Assembly (NCBI GenBank): GCA_905250075.1
Contig: CAJNOP010000101.1
Location: forward strand, 334,570-398,569
Source of the DNA: Rotaria sp. Silwood1
Taxonomy: Eukaryota; Rotifera; Eurotatoria; Philodinida; Philodinidae
Length of the DNA stretch: 64,000 nt
Direction of reading: 5' to 3'
Below the pieces are notes generated by a model. It was given only the letters and a program-made list of their open reading frames with translations. It ran no database searches and had not been told where the DNA came from. This document shows positions 11,646-23,861 of the stretch, piece by piece; the first letter of the stretch is position 1, and each line of letters opens with the position of its first letter. The translations under genes were made by a program, and so were the position numbers.

Positions 11646-12465
11646 TCATTGTAACACGGCTTATATTAATTTGCATGAAAGTTATGGGTGTTAGCATTCT
11701 TTTTTTTCCTCGAATCACACTCACAGCGTTCGTTTACATGAGAGAAAAAAAGAACTTTGCTTCTGAAATAAACATGACTCAGTTTTCACTTCATATGTCA
11801 ACAAAGTGTCATTGAAAAAACATATTGTGGAAGAAAGCTGAAAGTGGAGTTGGACATATTTCAAGCATAGTGGGAAAAAAGAAGTTGACATCAGCATTTA
11901 TAAGAATGCTTTGCTGATGAAATCTCATCAATGTTAACTTTTTAAAATGTGGACATGATGTATTTCGGGCTTTCGCTCTTGTTGATCTGTCTCATGTAAG
12001 TTCAGTCTTCGAAACACACATATGACTATATAAGAGAGCATAAGTAATCTGACTGTTACCATAAAAATTCGGTGAAAAGGTGGCAAGATAAACAAAATTC
12101 AACGTTTCTCTTTAGATTAAATGCAATTTTACTAACTGAGGATGAGCAGATTTCAAATAAGGATAATTAATACATAGGTCCATAGAAAAGTTTTTTTCAG
12201 GATGTAGGTGAGGGTATCAGAGCTTGCTAATGGAACTAAAGTGATCAAAGGTACTAAAGAAATCCAAAGGACTAAAGGGATAACTTGAAGTATCGAACAG
12301 TAAAACAGGACAAATTTTATTATTGGTGGATCCTTTTTCGTTAACTATTAATATTAACGCACTAAATAACCCACTGAACTTGCTAACATACAATATTCAA
12401 TTATCACAATTGATCCATCTCGTATAGCTATATTTGTGCGCTATTTTGTTGAAGTTTGAGAAGTG

Positions 12466-13100
12466 ATGAGCAGCAAAAAAAACCCAATCATCCTGACGTG
12501 AATCTGCTTATCGCTGAACTTGAAAATCTGACTGATGATGGTGACACAGAATTCATACCGGATGATGTGCTTGAAAAATGCACAGTGGCTTTGGCAGTAT
12601 TATCGATTGATGGACGCGAAGATTATATCGACCTGATTTCCAAGCCAAGGGACCACGCCGATGCTGACCGTCTTGTAGCGAAGATTAAAGAAGTGCATTT
12701 AGAGCTCGGTGGTAGTGCTCTCGATCGAAAAGGTTTTGCACGCAATGTATTCTCAATACGCCATCAATGGATCGTTTCGGCACAACAATACTACTCATTT
12801 ATCGACTATTATGATAATCCAATCAAACCTAATGCCGTTTTTAAACTAATTGAATGGACAGTTTTTCCGACTAATTTCAAAGGTGGCTTTGCGCCTGCAT
12901 ATCATCTAGAACGTAGTTACAGTAAGAAATTTGGCTTTATCTACATGTTGGGACGCAAATTTTATCCCCATTATCACGAATCGTTGGTTAATTTTGATGA
13001 TCAGTGTCCATCATATATGGAACTCAAGGCGCTTATTATTGGTGACCTGACGGGTGAAGCACCACTTGCATTCATCGTTGCTTCCGGCTATCGAGAGTGA
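12466..13100 (+). CDS. Unrecognised protein gene with an apparent one-base shift near its start
   Basis: An open frame of about 205 codons ends in TGA at 13098-13100 and has no in-frame ATG near its start. An ATG at 12466 lies in another frame and reads MSSKK into a run of eight A (12475-12482). One further A would place it in the long frame, so either the assembly has a homopolymer error or the gene is disrupted at codon 5. The protein is soluble, acidic at the N-terminus (LIAELENLTDDGDTEF) and aromatic-rich later (QQYYSFIDYYDNP, YMLGRKFYPHYHESL). No family was recognised and no signal or membrane segment is seen. It sits alone between two telomere-like hairpins. Confidence 0.55.
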
Positions 13101-13360
13101 CGAAGGACGTCGGTAAGGAAAAGCAGCTCATACTCATCCTTAAGTTCCTCGACAAATGATTGCTTGACTTTTATTTTAAAACGGATATTAGTTAAAATTT
13201 CAAACAAAAGAATGTTCTCAATGAAATATTTCATGTTTCAAATAGATATGACAACGTCGTTGTTCATTTCTATCTATATTTGTGCTCCTATTTGCTCCTG
13301 TCCTTCTAATCCTTCGTGATAGTTCAAACATTTTTATTTTGAAAATAATAATGCTTCTTT

Positions 13361-13632
13361 GGGTGCGTGTGGTTTGGGTGTTGGTATGAGTGGGTGTGGG
13401 TGTGAGTGTGTGGATGTGAGTAGAGGTGGCCATGGGTGTGGGTGAGTGTGGGTGAAGGTGGGTATGGGCGTAGGTGTGGGTATAGCTGAGCGTGAGCGTG
13501 ATTGTAGATGTGTGGTTGGTGCTGCTGTGGGAAAAAACCGACACCGCACCCGTGCCCACACACAACCACATCCTCGCCTACACCGGCACCGACACCCACA
13601 CCTACATCCCACACACACCCACACCCACACCT
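13361..13632. repeat. Telomere-like hairpin (5), largest
   Basis: About 140 bases of degenerate GT-rich repeats are followed by a GTGGGAAAAAACCGACACC centre and about 85 bases of CA-rich repeats. Units drift from TGTGGG to TGTGAG, TGGGTA and similar. Several open frames rich in His/Thr or Val/Gly cross it and are not genes. Confidence 0.8.
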
Positions 13633-13889
13633 TGTTGTTTCATACGCTATGAGAACGCTGGGGAAGATAAACTGAATTGTGTGAAAGCATTTTTGCAAAC
13701 ACCTGTATGTAAACAAAGTCACGATGTGATTGATGAGTTGATTCGAATGCTTTCGAAAACGTTTCTTATTTAGTATCAACAATAATTTATTGAAAATATG
13801 TTGAAAAAAGAACTTTGATAAGAAAATCATCTTAACAGGATAGAAAAAGAAAAAAAGCAATCATTCATATGGGCAAATTGCGCTCGTAT

Positions 13890-13911
13890 TGTACTGTTGG
13901 ATCGTCAACAG
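13890..13911. repeat. Short perfect palindrome
   Basis: TACTGTTG and CAACAGTA flank a 6-base GATCGT centre, a perfect 8-base stem. It may be a fragment of a transposon end or a chance cruciform. No partner was found. Confidence 0.4.
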
Positions 13912-14282
13912 TAAAACGCTTATATCTCAGCTTCCATTCAACGGATTTTGATAATTTTTTTAAACTGCTTACTCTCTAGGTCATCTACCAAAGATAATAT
14001 TAAGTTTTGAAGCTGGTATCGCTGTAGGATTTTCAAGAGAAAGATGAAAGAAATCACTGAGTTTCACCCACCCAATTGAGAAAAAAATCGCTTTTCTCTG
14101 TCATAACTTTCATGGGACCAAATTAATTGTTTAGAGCTATTTTGTAACCAAGGCTTTCCTCTTTCTGACTATAAAAGTTAAATATAGCTTTGAATTCAAT
14201 ATATCCATCAAATATTGCAAAAACTGCATAAACACACTAACGGGCCATTTTAGGTCCTGACAGATTGAATTTAAGCTACTAA

Positions 14283-14482
14283 GGGTGGCGGGTGTGGGTG
14301 TGGGTATGAATGTCTGGATATGAACGTCTGGGTGTGAAGGCATAGATCACACCCACACGCGCACCCACCAACACCCACACCTACACACCCACCCGCACTC
14401 ACACCTACACATCCACTNNNNNNNNNNCACACCTACACACCCACCCGCACTCACACCTACACATCCACTCACACTCACACCC
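14283..14482. repeat. Telomere-like hairpin (6), interrupted by a 10-N gap
   Basis: A GT arm (14283-14335) is followed by a long CA arm that contains 10 N at 14418-14427. The 42 bases before the gap (14376-14417) and after it (14428-14469) are identical. A second, more diverged GT-rich tract follows at about 14506-14600. Copy number here is unreliable. Confidence 0.75.
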
Positions 14483-14943
14483 TGCGGGTTTGGTGTAAAT
14501 AACTAAATAGAGTGTGTGTGACGGTGTGGGTATGGTTGTTAGTATAGGTTGAGTGTAGGCTTTTGGTGAGGATGTCAGTGTAGATATGTGTGGGAGTGGT
14601 TGCAGCGCTGAAGTTGTCATTAGAGTTTTAACCATTGCTGATGTGAAATCTGAAGAAAGAAACAGTTCAGAAGACATGTGTTGCTGCGAATAGCAAAGAT
14701 GCTATGTAGTCTCTGAAGCTGCGTATTCACATGTATGTCAACCTTCATGGACGGCGGAGCGATTCGAATCTAGAGTAGGCTCAATTTTTTCCCCAAAGTC
14801 GATTAGGTGTACACTGAAGATGAACAATGGTGCTGGGTTATTTGTCTATGAGCTAAATACATGTATATTTTTTTCTAGACATCTATTCTACAAAAACGGA
14901 ACAATTATCTGTCTTCACTATGTTCCTAACCATTCTCCAAAAT

Positions 14944-15236
14944 AATAAGGTACCATACAGAACCAAAAATGGTTTCGTGTGCGGTACGAAACTTAAAAAG
15001 GTTCCAAACACGGTACAGAACTTAAAAGGAGTTTCGCACATAGTACGGAACTTTAAAAACGTTTCGAATTTTGCAACGAAAACGAAATCTTTTTAGGGTT
15101 TCGTATGATACCTTTGAAATCTTAGAAAAAGACTCCTAAAGTTCGGACGATCATTTTGGACGTATCTTGGGTTTTTACGAAACCTCAAAAAAGGTTTCGC
15201 TTTCGTTGCAAAAATGGTTTCATATGGCACCTTATT
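14944..15236. repeat. MITE-like element with AATAAGGT(A/G)CCATA termini
   Basis: The left end AATAAGGTACCATA is matched by the reverse complement of the right end (TATGGCACCTTATT). Inside the left half are three degenerate tandem units of about 30 bases, each with a CGGTAC- or AGTACGG-like core followed by GAACTT. The right half carries partial complements (TTTCGTTGC). Non-autonomous, with no open frame. A lone CA tract follows at about 15250-15266. Confidence 0.6.
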
Positions 15237-15304
15237 TTTTTTTCAGAGCATCCACACCCACACCCGCATTTCATTTGATTAAATCATTTTACCTGGGAAA
15301 AGAC

Positions 15305-16103
15305 TAGAGGACTGCGGGACAGTCCCGAATCCCGAAAAATCCCGTTTGTCCCGTCCCGCGGGACATTCGGGATTGTCCCGAAAATTTTTCGGAACGGGAC
15401 ATTCGGGATCGGGACTATTCAGAAAAAATCGATGTCCCGAATTTCCTAAATTCACATATCAAAACCCGTCGTAAATTTGAGGGTTCTTATTTCTAACAAA
15501 CATTTTAAAATTTGAATAAATAACATAATAGAAAAACAGAGCTAAAACTATTCCCAGATGCTTTCAAAGTGGATCATTTTCATTTATTTTTATCAGATCT
15601 TTCACTGATACAGTAACTTAAACGCATCGTTTCTTTTAATTAGCATATTCTGCACATCAATTAGTGTGCACATGGGGATGAGAGTGTGTTTAAATCGAAG
15701 TTATATCCCAAAAAATAGCTTCTTTTTTTCTCACACTTCGGCTGCAAGCAACTAAATTTTCATTAATGTTTCAATATTTCATTTGATAAGCAGCAAATTA
15801 ATAATTTGATCTCGACTCACAGGCATTCCTTGATCGTTATTGTGCTGCCAACTGCGTAAATAAAAAGCTAGCTAGTTCATCTAATAATTATATATATGAA
15901 TCCATGTTATTCATTAATATTTAGTATAGAAAAGACGTATTCGTCTTTCCAAAAACAATATTTCTATATTCCGATCAGTTAATGGGACAAACGGGATTTT
16001 ACGGGACAATTCGAAAAAAATTCGGGACGGGACATTCGGGATCGGGACAACTCGAAAAAAATTCGGGACGGGACAATAAAAAAGTTTGTCCCGCAGACCT
16101 CTA
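15305..16103. mobile_element. hAT-like non-autonomous DNA transposon (MITE)
   Basis: The termini read TAGAGG(A/T)CTGCGGGACA inward from both ends, 16 of 17 bases matching. Eight-base flanks are GAAAAGAC (15297-15304) and GAAAAGAT (16104-16111), a target duplication differing at one base. TAGAGG-type ends with an 8-base duplication are typical of hAT elements. Both subterminal regions carry many copies of CCCGAATGTCCCGATCCCGA-like motifs in opposite orientation. The AT-rich centre has no transposase, so it would depend on an enzyme encoded elsewhere. The near-identical flanks suggest a fairly recent insertion. Confidence 0.8.
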
Positions 16104-16111
16104 GAAAAGAT

Positions 16112-16521
16112 TCCTCATTTCTATAACTTTTTCCTTTCTCTGCAACACATTTGAGGATCCTTTCTTTATATGTCAAGCCATTAGCACTCCACTCTTTATT
16201 GTTATCAATAAAAACACCCTGAGATAGATTATTCGAAAAAGAAGAATAGAATGTTGACTTTGTCGCTGTGTTTTTTTTTATAACGCAGACAGATTGCATT
16301 CACCGATAACGTTTGATATTATAGACGCAGTTTGTGACGAACATTTGTTGCGAACATGTGGATAATATTATGTTTTGCATTTTCGACAGCTTATCTGAAA
16401 CTAGGCTACCTCTATAATTTGAACGCAATACAAAACATATTATACAAGGGTTTTTTTTGTCATCTAGTAACACTCTTTTCGAGCATCGGAATTTCATTCG
16501 ATATGACCCCATAGCTAGCAT
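16112..16521 (-). pseudogene. Possible decayed coding fragment interrupted by the hAT-like element
   Basis: A minus-strand frame from 16521 runs to the edge of the hAT-like element with one TGA at about 16300. It includes exon-like text such as VFIDNNKEWSANGLTYKER. On the other side of the element a CCCAG/GTAAAA donor-like site follows at once. No family was recognised, and this could be chance open sequence. Confidence 0.25.
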
Positions 16522-18527
16522 GATTTAGATGTTGTTTTTTCTTTCACTAAATTTATTTTAAAGTGTTCAAAAAACAAATTTTACTGCTATATTTGCAGTA
16601 AATTAGGTGAAATAATCTTCATATTTGTTCTCTACATGTTGCTCAACCGTTAAAATAACGTAAAATGATAAGATACTTTTTAAAAAACCTTCTATGGAAC
16701 GGAAAAATTTTCAATAAAATATACTACTCCGAACAAAAATGTTTCAAACACTACTCACTCTTAATATTTTGCTTGAAGTATTCAAATATTTTATTTTGAT
16801 AAAAACAAAGTAGTAGATTCATTTCTTTTCATTTTTATAGGCGCTTCATCCTCTCTATTATCATTCTCGATACTCTCATGTCGCTCGTACAGTAACACGA
16901 AGTAGGAAAGAAAAAGATTGCTCTGAAAAGCTAATAGAAAACGAAAAAAAAATGTTTTTTTGAACAACATGTCAATCTGTATACTCAGTCATTTCTTTTG
17001 TATACCTAAAGATTTGTCCGTACAAATAATAAAATTGCCCTTATCAAATCTATTGGAAATAATTATCAAACAACACTTTTTAATATTTCTTATAACTAGC
17101 GTTGTTGAAATATTCGAAAGATTTTTACGTAGTGAAAGAGTTCAGCCACACAAAAAATCACAATGTATCAGTTAAATTCTATCGAAAACTGTCTATGGCG
17201 TACAGAAAAAGATAAAAGACTAATCAAGTATGTCTATTACGTATATTTTGTTTTTGAATTCTAATACAGCTTTTGGACTTGACCGGTCCATCTCCAGTAT
17301 TGGTATTTTTTCAGAGAATAGCAGATATTGTTCATGTGCCTATACAAACGTCAGATCAAATAAATGATTATAATTCGGTTGTCAGAGTGGATGTGAGTGA
17401 GGGTGGGTGTGGTACACTCTACTCATCATCAAGCACTCACGCTCACACCCACACCCCACCCACACCCACCCACACTCACACCACATACACTCACACACCA
17501 TCCACACCCTTCTAGAGAAGCTAAGGAACAGGAATTAAAGCAAAAATCCCGAGATCGGATTCACTGTTAATTTTTATCTTTTTGTGGAGCACATTTCTGA
17601 TCTTATAACTTTCTTACTCGATAAGCTAGCGGGGTCAATCAATAGTCATTTTGTAGAGCACGTTTTGCTGCATGCTTTCTTCATACAGACACATTTGCAA
17701 CTACGTGTCTCACTATATAAAAATTTATTATACAAGTCGAATCAGAACTTCTGGACCACCCTTTATGTAACATTACACAATAGATCAGCGTATAACAATG
17801 TTTTTATTTCAAGAATTTTTAATTAATTGATAGATATTTTTATTTACAAGAGTGAGGAAGATTCTATCCATAAACATATTCAATATTTTAATGGTTGTTG
17901 ATGAAGGATCTTCGATAATAAGTATAATTCCAACAGTAATCAATATAAAAATTATCTATCGAAACATGTTTTACTCGAAAATGAAGTACCATTTCATTTT
18001 GGTTATATATTTATTCTTTTGGTTATGAATGAAACAAGAACAAATGAAATATTAGATTTGTTTCGAATGGAATTTAGTTAAATCATACGTATTATCTGTT
18101 AATGATATAACCCAACCGTGTGTAATTAAGTTTAAATTAAAAATAAAATTATATTGCATTAACAAAGTCATTATTCTTTTTATATGAAAAGCATTAACAT
18201 ACGTTCTTTGTATAATTTTTCATGTACAGATTTCAGTAATAAAAACTTCAAAGCTTCTTGAAGATTAAAAAAGCAACTTCTAAATATAGTTGGGTAATAT
18301 ATAATCTGATTCAATCTTGACAGTTTTAGCAATGACAATTGATTATATTTCATTTATATGATATTCAAGAGTTAAGTAATTGAGAAATGATGTTAAACAA
18401 TAGGTAAAAATCAAATTGAAAAAAATTAATGGTGAAATCGTAAAATTAATCCAGTTAGATATTCGATATATTTCTCATGAATTCAAATTATAAACAAAGT
18501 GAAGTATTTTGACTTCAAATGTCTTTA
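16522..18527. other. Intergenic stretch
   Basis: Apart from the telomere-like hairpin at 17385-17510, no gene, RNA or repeat could be supported. The sequence is strongly AT-rich towards the 3' end of the SPFH gene. Confidence 0.5.
17385..17510. repeat. Telomere-like hairpin (7)
   Basis: A short GT arm (GTGAGTGAGGGTGGGTGTGG) is followed by a small loop and a long CA arm to 17510. Same orientation, G-rich first, as all the others. Confidence 0.7.
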
Positions 18528-19940
18528 TCAGTTCGTGACATTATTTGATGCCCAGTACATTTTATTATTTTGTTTATCAACCATTCCAATATCTCCTATA
18601 TGTAGGTTCATTGGAATAAATGTTGTTCGATCACCTGTTGCTTTGATCATTTCGACATCAAGTCGTTTAAGTTCGAGTTGAGCTGATAGTGGTACTTCTT
18701 GTAAGAGTTTTGCTGCTTGTGCATGTCGTTCGGCTGCATAGAAATCAGCATCAGCTTTTGTCCGTATAACAAATGCTTCAGCTTCAGCTCGAATTTGAGC
18801 TTGTTGTTTTTCTCGATCGGCTTGTTGCATAGCAATCTCTGTTTGAGAGCGCATATTAGCAAGACTCGTTGCTGTTTCAACACGAGCTTGTGCACGTTTT
18901 CGTAATAAATCTTTAACACTATTATCGAATTCAAGCTTTTCAATGTTCAAATCTTGTAGTTCGACACCCCAATTATGAACTTTGTGAGAAAAATCATGAA
19001 GAAATGCATCACGAATATGTTGATTAAAATTCTCTTCTTCAACAGTCGATTTGAGATTGATCAAATCTTTGTCTGTTTGTTTCTCTGGAACTGGTGGAGC
19101 TATCTCATCTATTGCTGCATTGAGGAAGAGTGAAGTAAGTGTGGCTTCCGCTGCTCGTTTGACTGCTCCATGTATATCTTGAACAGTCATGAATGCTGTT
19201 GTTGGATCATGAATTCGATAAGTAATAAGACCTTTCGCTGTTATGGTGATGCCATCTCGAGTGTTGACTGTCAGTTGATCAAGTTCTCTGACTTGAAGTT
19301 GTACTGATTGAAAACCAGTCTTTTTATCGAATAGAAAAGTGGGTGAATTTGTTTCAAATGGTCCTGATTTAGTATCTTCAGGTCGAATGATGATTTGTTT
19401 ACCAATATCAAATGCTACAGCCACGAATCCAACAGGAACAGTTATTCGACGATATGTTCCTAATTCGATATACTGTGCATTAGCTGGAGTACTCTTGACA
19501 AAGACATGTGGTGCTGTCAATATGTAACGACCAGGATCAAGTAAAATACTTTCTCCATTTCGTAGACTCAAACCTAGTTCGTCCTGATTTATTGTAACAA
19601 TTTGAATATTGCCCAGTGTAATAAGTTTATCGGTAATACTGGTCACATTGATTAGATGATCAAATGGAGAAAAGAAAGTATATCGACCTGGTGCAAGAAA
19701 TTTAGGGCTGCGATTGAACATAGCTAAACCGAGTTGACCATCTTGAATGAGATTCAAGCCCAAACCAGCTGGTGGTCGTGGGCGTTGTAGTAGATTTCGT
19801 TGTTCGAGTTCATCGTACAATGATCGATCTGGATTAAGTCGAACCTTCATATCACCACCTGCATGTCGAATCGTCTGACTAAATGTTTTTTTATAATCAG
19901 ACACCAATTTGCCATCGATCTCATCGGAATTTATAGACAT
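18528..19940 (-). CDS. SPFH / band-7 domain protein (stomatin/flotillin superfamily)
   Basis: Intronless 470-residue protein, ATG at 19940 and TGA at 18528. Residues about 60-115 contain a [20 protein letters not shown] block. Residues about 115-345 form a band-7-like core ([47 protein letters not shown]). Residues about 345-415 are an Ala/Glu/Gln-rich coiled coil ([27 protein letters not shown]), as in stomatins and flotillins, where it drives oligomerisation. No hydrophobic N-terminal hairpin is evident, so it may attach to membranes by lipidation or stay cytosolic. SPFH proteins scaffold membrane microdomains. The ligand and compartment of this one cannot be told from sequence. Its single exon contrasts with the intron-rich genes on the right. 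Confidence 0.85.
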   Translation of the reverse strand: MSINSDEIDGKLVSDYKKTFSQTIRHAGGDMKVRLNPDRSLYDELEQRNLLQRPRPPAGLGLNLIQDGQLGLAMFNRSPKFLAPGRYTFFSPFDHLINVTSITDKLITLGNIQIVTINQDELGLSLRNGESILLDPGRYILTAPHVFVKSTPANAQYIELGTYRRITVPVGFVAVAFDIGKQIIIRPEDTKSGPFETNSPTFLFDKKTGFQSVQLQVRELDQLTVNTRDGITITAKGLITYRIHDPTTAFMTVQDIHGAVKRAAEATLTSLFLNAAIDEIAPPVPEKQTDKDLINLKSTVEEENFNQHIRDAFLHDFSHKVHNWGVELQDLNIEKLEFDNSVKDLLRKRAQARVETATSLANMRSQTEIAMQQADREKQQAQIRAEAEAFVIRTKADADFYAAERHAQAAKLLQEVPLSAQLELKRLDVEMIKATGDRTTFIPMNLHIGDIGMVDKQNNKMYWASNNVTN

Positions 19941-21257
19941 TGATGAGAAAAGGTGTGATCGTTAAATAACTGATGTATCTTAAGTGATAACGAAGAACAA
20001 AAAAATTTACTATTCTTATTATTCAATAGAAAAATTCGAAACATAATTATTTGATCAGAATGGATCTCAAAGAAAGTTAATTTGAGAAAGGAATATGGAA
20101 AAGGATCCCAAGTGGTACATGCATCTTCGTTGACATGCTACTTCTATTTTAGAAATGGCTTCATACTGTGTTATTACATTATCTTGATTCGTACGTTAAA
20201 TAAGAACCATAACGAGTACCAGAGTCCTCTCTTTATTGTATTTAGTAAATGAAAGAGGAAATATATGATGTGAAAATGTCTCCAAAACTAAGTATGATTT
20301 CAATTATGTTCTAGATACCAATACAGACGACTATTTTGTAATAAAAATTTTGATCCCTTATGGATAACACTAACAACTTTTAAATATATATCGTCAAAGT
20401 GTGAATGATCTTTTTATTCAGTTGAGCCTAATTAATATATAAAAAAACAAATGACTGGTCAGATTTCACCGATTTTTTCTCTGTTTGTTATTGGAAGTAG
20501 AAATCGTCTTTTTTATTTTTATGTAAAGAAATTTAGAGTTGCATTAATAAATCTATCTTTCCAGTGAGAATATGATTTGTAATATCTACTTAAAAGAAAA
20601 TTAGTTTTTCCTAGTACAACTGAACTAAGTTGCATTTGATTTGGGATATGATTTTACATAAAATGAAATATTTATATTACAATCAATTGTTATTTATAGA
20701 AGTTTTGTTGAAAAGAATACTGAACTGGTGAAAACTGTACGTAGTTCAATCATTGTTTTAGAGCGTTTAATAATTCACACAAGGTAAACTAAAATCGATT
20801 TCGAACTTTTTATAAATTTTTCTCTCTTTCTTAAATAAATTCAGTAAATGCATCATTTTAATTCTCAAAAACTTCATAAAAAATACTTTCTCAACTAAGA
20901 ACGTCAGTTTAACTTTATTGTTTTCTTTACAATAACGAATGAATACAAATGCAGTATTTTAAATTTCTCTAATCAATGTATTAAAATTCAGTATAATACA
21001 TATAAGATAGTACACAGACCTGTTTACTTGCATATATGTTCTGAGTTACTTATCCATATTTTGTTTAAAAACTTCACATATCGAAGATTTGTTTATCTCT
21101 TTCTTAATATATCATGTTTTATTTTGGTTTTAAAGCACGAAGTTTATAGTTATCTTTATTTGATGACATCAAGATGAATCAGCATTTATTTTCAAACTGA
21201 TAATAGGTGACGTCAAAATTATTCATATTATTAGAAGAGATAAACGTCATATCGAGC

Positions 21258-21425
21258 TGCGTTTAGCTCAGAGTTATAATGATGGTATATTTGAAATCCA
21301 ATACCCTTGAGTTCAACTCTTGAGTCAAGATGTCATTGAAATAATGATCAATGAGATGTTTACGATATATGAGTGCTATATCATAGTTTTCTATGATTCG
21401 TCAGTTCGATTCTAACAGACGGTGA
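21258..21425 (+). other. Two degenerate tRNA-like promoter pieces
   Basis: Near 21264 TAGCTCAGAGTTA resembles a tRNA A box, and a GAGTTCAACTC follows about 50 bases later. A second GTTCGATTC, flanked by GTCA and TAACAGAC, occurs near 21400-21425. Neither folds into a full cloverleaf by eye. They may be tRNA pseudogenes or SINE heads. Confidence 0.25.
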
Positions 21426-22008
21426 TGTTTAGTTTTTGAATTTGCAGGACTACAACAAAACCAGAAAACACACCGTTAAACTCGAACATATTAAAACATC
21501 CGAAAATATTTCATTTTGAACTCTTTCAAATCCTTTGTTTTATATCGCAATAGTAATCGAAAACGCTGATCAGCATTAATTCGGTACTTTCTTATCATTT
21601 AGACTGAGTACACTATTTTCACTTTTTATCTTCTGTGAAAGCGATCAATGAGAGAGTGTATTTGATGCCTTTCATTCATTTCAGTGTTTTTTTCTTATTT
21701 CCAATTTGAATACAAAACAATTTTAATTATCATCAATATAATTTCAATATTAATGCTAAGATGATTTTCTCAACAAGATCTGTCTCATTTGAGACGCATC
21801 ACTAGATAAAATTTGTTTTTAATAAAACAGAAAAGTACAAATTAATCTTTCTTCCACAGATTAATGTTACTTATTACTTTATATTCAACCAATAAAAGTG
21901 ATAGATAAAAAAATTAGTTAATATAGAATTCAAGAAACGTGACATTTAGAGTTTCCTGAAATTTTTGTTTGAGAGAATATTATCCTGAAACCATAAGATT
22001 GAAATGAT

Positions 22009-22115
22009 GGGTGTGAGTGTGGATGTGGATGTGGATGTGGTTCTGAACGGAAATTAGATAAAACGAACGCCTGCACATCAAAACGAACATCCACATCCAC
22101 CCCTACACACACCCT
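22009..22115. repeat. Telomere-like hairpin (8), with conserved core
   Basis: A GT arm with TGTGGA units is followed by the 39-base core shared with the hairpin at 11469-11645 (here 22039-22077) and a CA arm ending CACACACCC. The shared core shows common descent of at least these two hairpins. Confidence 0.8.
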
Positions 22116-23045
22116 CTCTTTCTCTGGATGTGTTTTTAAATAAGTAACGAAATAACAGTGTAAGTAGTTGAGTAGATAAGCAAATAAATAAATAAATAGT
22201 TAAATTAGAATATATTGATATAAAATACTGTTTTTATTTTAGTTCTTTTTTTGTGTTAAAGTTTTAAATATTTTTGAGTATTTTAGTGTTCTTGAAAGAT
22301 ATGAAGAAGTTTAATAGGTTGATTTCAGTTTATATTAGGTAGAAATATGGCAACTATCTGAATTTTAAGTTAAATGAGAATATCAATGAAAGATTCTGAT
22401 ATGAAGTATTTTAAGAACGAATAATTCTCAAGACTCTAGTTTTGAATGATATAAGAAAGAGTTATTATTAATAAGATGATGTAAATTTGTTTTCTTTTAA
22501 GAAAATTAAACGAGAACGTTTTAGTTATTATTTTTAGTAAGAAAAATTATTGAGATAAATGCACCTCTTTCTAAGTGAATTTTATATAATAAAAGGAAAT
22601 GAAGTTTATTTTTAAGAGTTTTTTAGAGAATGAACCAGAAATATTCTTGTAAATTTAATGAATTAAGATAAATTGAGCTTGTTTTAGGAGTTGGGAAAGA
22701 AACAGAATATTTTTGGTAGGAAAAGAACTTTCTTTTTAGAAAAACGAGAGCAAATTTATTTTCTTTTTTAATTTTAAGATCATTTTAAAGTTTTTTTATA
22801 ATTTTATTAATTTAACAATTAAAAAAAATATAATAAATAATTAATAACAAAGCAATGCGTTTCGAATTCTTCTTCAAACTAGGTGACTAACTAGCCAAGA
22901 TAGCTGTCGTTTCATCTAGTCTAGTTCCTTTATTTGCTTTCATTCAGTGGGAAGTAATCTCTTCGTCGGGCGAGAAATACCCTATTAAAGGTGTCGTTAA
23001 CTCTCTATTTACTTCCTATTCTCTATCTAACATACTAACTCCATG

Positions 23046-23102
23046 GAGGATGGATGTGGGTGAATGTAGGGCAGGAGAAACTCTCAAACCCACACCTACA
23101 CT
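23046..23102. repeat. Telomere-like hairpin (9)
   Basis: GGATGGATGTGGGTGAATG arm, an AGGAGAAACTC loop and a CCCACACCTACAC arm. A short, degenerate member of the same set. Confidence 0.6.
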
Positions 23103-23165
23103 TAATAGAAAAATTTTAATCTTATTCACAAGATGATTTGCATTCTCAATTCTTTATATGTACAG

Positions 23166-23551
23166 ATTGCCGAATTGGTTGGGCTTTTATATCGTGGAAA
23201 TGGAGATTTAGACTCAATCATTGTACAATTTTCAAAGGTATTCTTTATATGAAACTTTATAATGCCTAGTTTATCTTATAAACAGTAACAAAAAATATCA
23301 GCACTAATTTAATTCTTTCTTTTTTTTCTGAAATGAAATCCAATTTATTTCGTTAAGTGTATGTTCGCTTGTTGCTGATAAAGCTGCAATGATATATTAT
23401 TAGCTCCGAATGTGATACTTGTTAAAGTCAATTAATGATTTGAATGTAAAATAGAAGATTGAAAAACTCGAACGAGTAGATGAATGGCTCACGAATAAGG
23501 TTGCAAATAAAAATGGTTGTTATGAATCATTATAAGTTATCATGGTTCAAA
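23166..23551 (+). pseudogene. Possible exon-like remnants
   Basis: At 23166-23239 an open stretch reading IAELVGLLYRGNGDLDSI is bounded by a TACAG and by AAG/GTATTC, as an exon would be. At about 23457 another open stretch reads KIEKLERVDEWLTNKVANK. They cannot be joined with confidence and no start or end was found. Probably remains of a lost gene. Confidence 0.25.
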
Positions 23552-23741
23552 CAATTTTCAGGATTCCGGAATATTAACAGTTTTTATGTAGGGTAAAAAT
23601 ATGAATCTTCGAATATTTTATTGACTTTATGAGTCATAGGACATTCAAACGAATTCATTAAATGACTCAACGTTCTTTTATATTGCAATTCAACCTTTTC
23701 ATTATTGTTACTTTTCTCTATTCGTCTTCAAATTTATTTTC

Positions 23742-23765
23742 AAAAAAAAAAAAAAAAAAAAAAAA
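23742..23765. repeat. A-run of 24
   Basis: Uninterrupted adenines on the plus strand, at the end of an AT-rich region just downstream of the B-box gene's stop. Could be a microsatellite or the tail of a retroposed sequence. No flanking duplication was identified. Confidence 0.7.
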
Positions 23766-23861
23766 CTCAGGCGAAGCAAAACCACACAAGAACATATTGA
23801 ATATGTTTTACTGCAAAAACTACTCAACCAGCAATGACGACAATCGCAGCACGGCAACTAT

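Larger units (their letters stand above)
19941..23045. other. Long AT-rich intergenic region
   Basis: No protein gene was found. It contains two tRNA-like B-box sequences near 21250-21425 and a telomere-like hairpin at 22009-22115, both listed separately. Confidence 0.5.

Noticed and set aside
11456-14677. Long open frames rich in Val/Gly/Cys or His/Thr/Pro
   Set aside because: They run through TGTGGG-type tracts, which lack stops in several frames on both strands. No start context or domain supports them.
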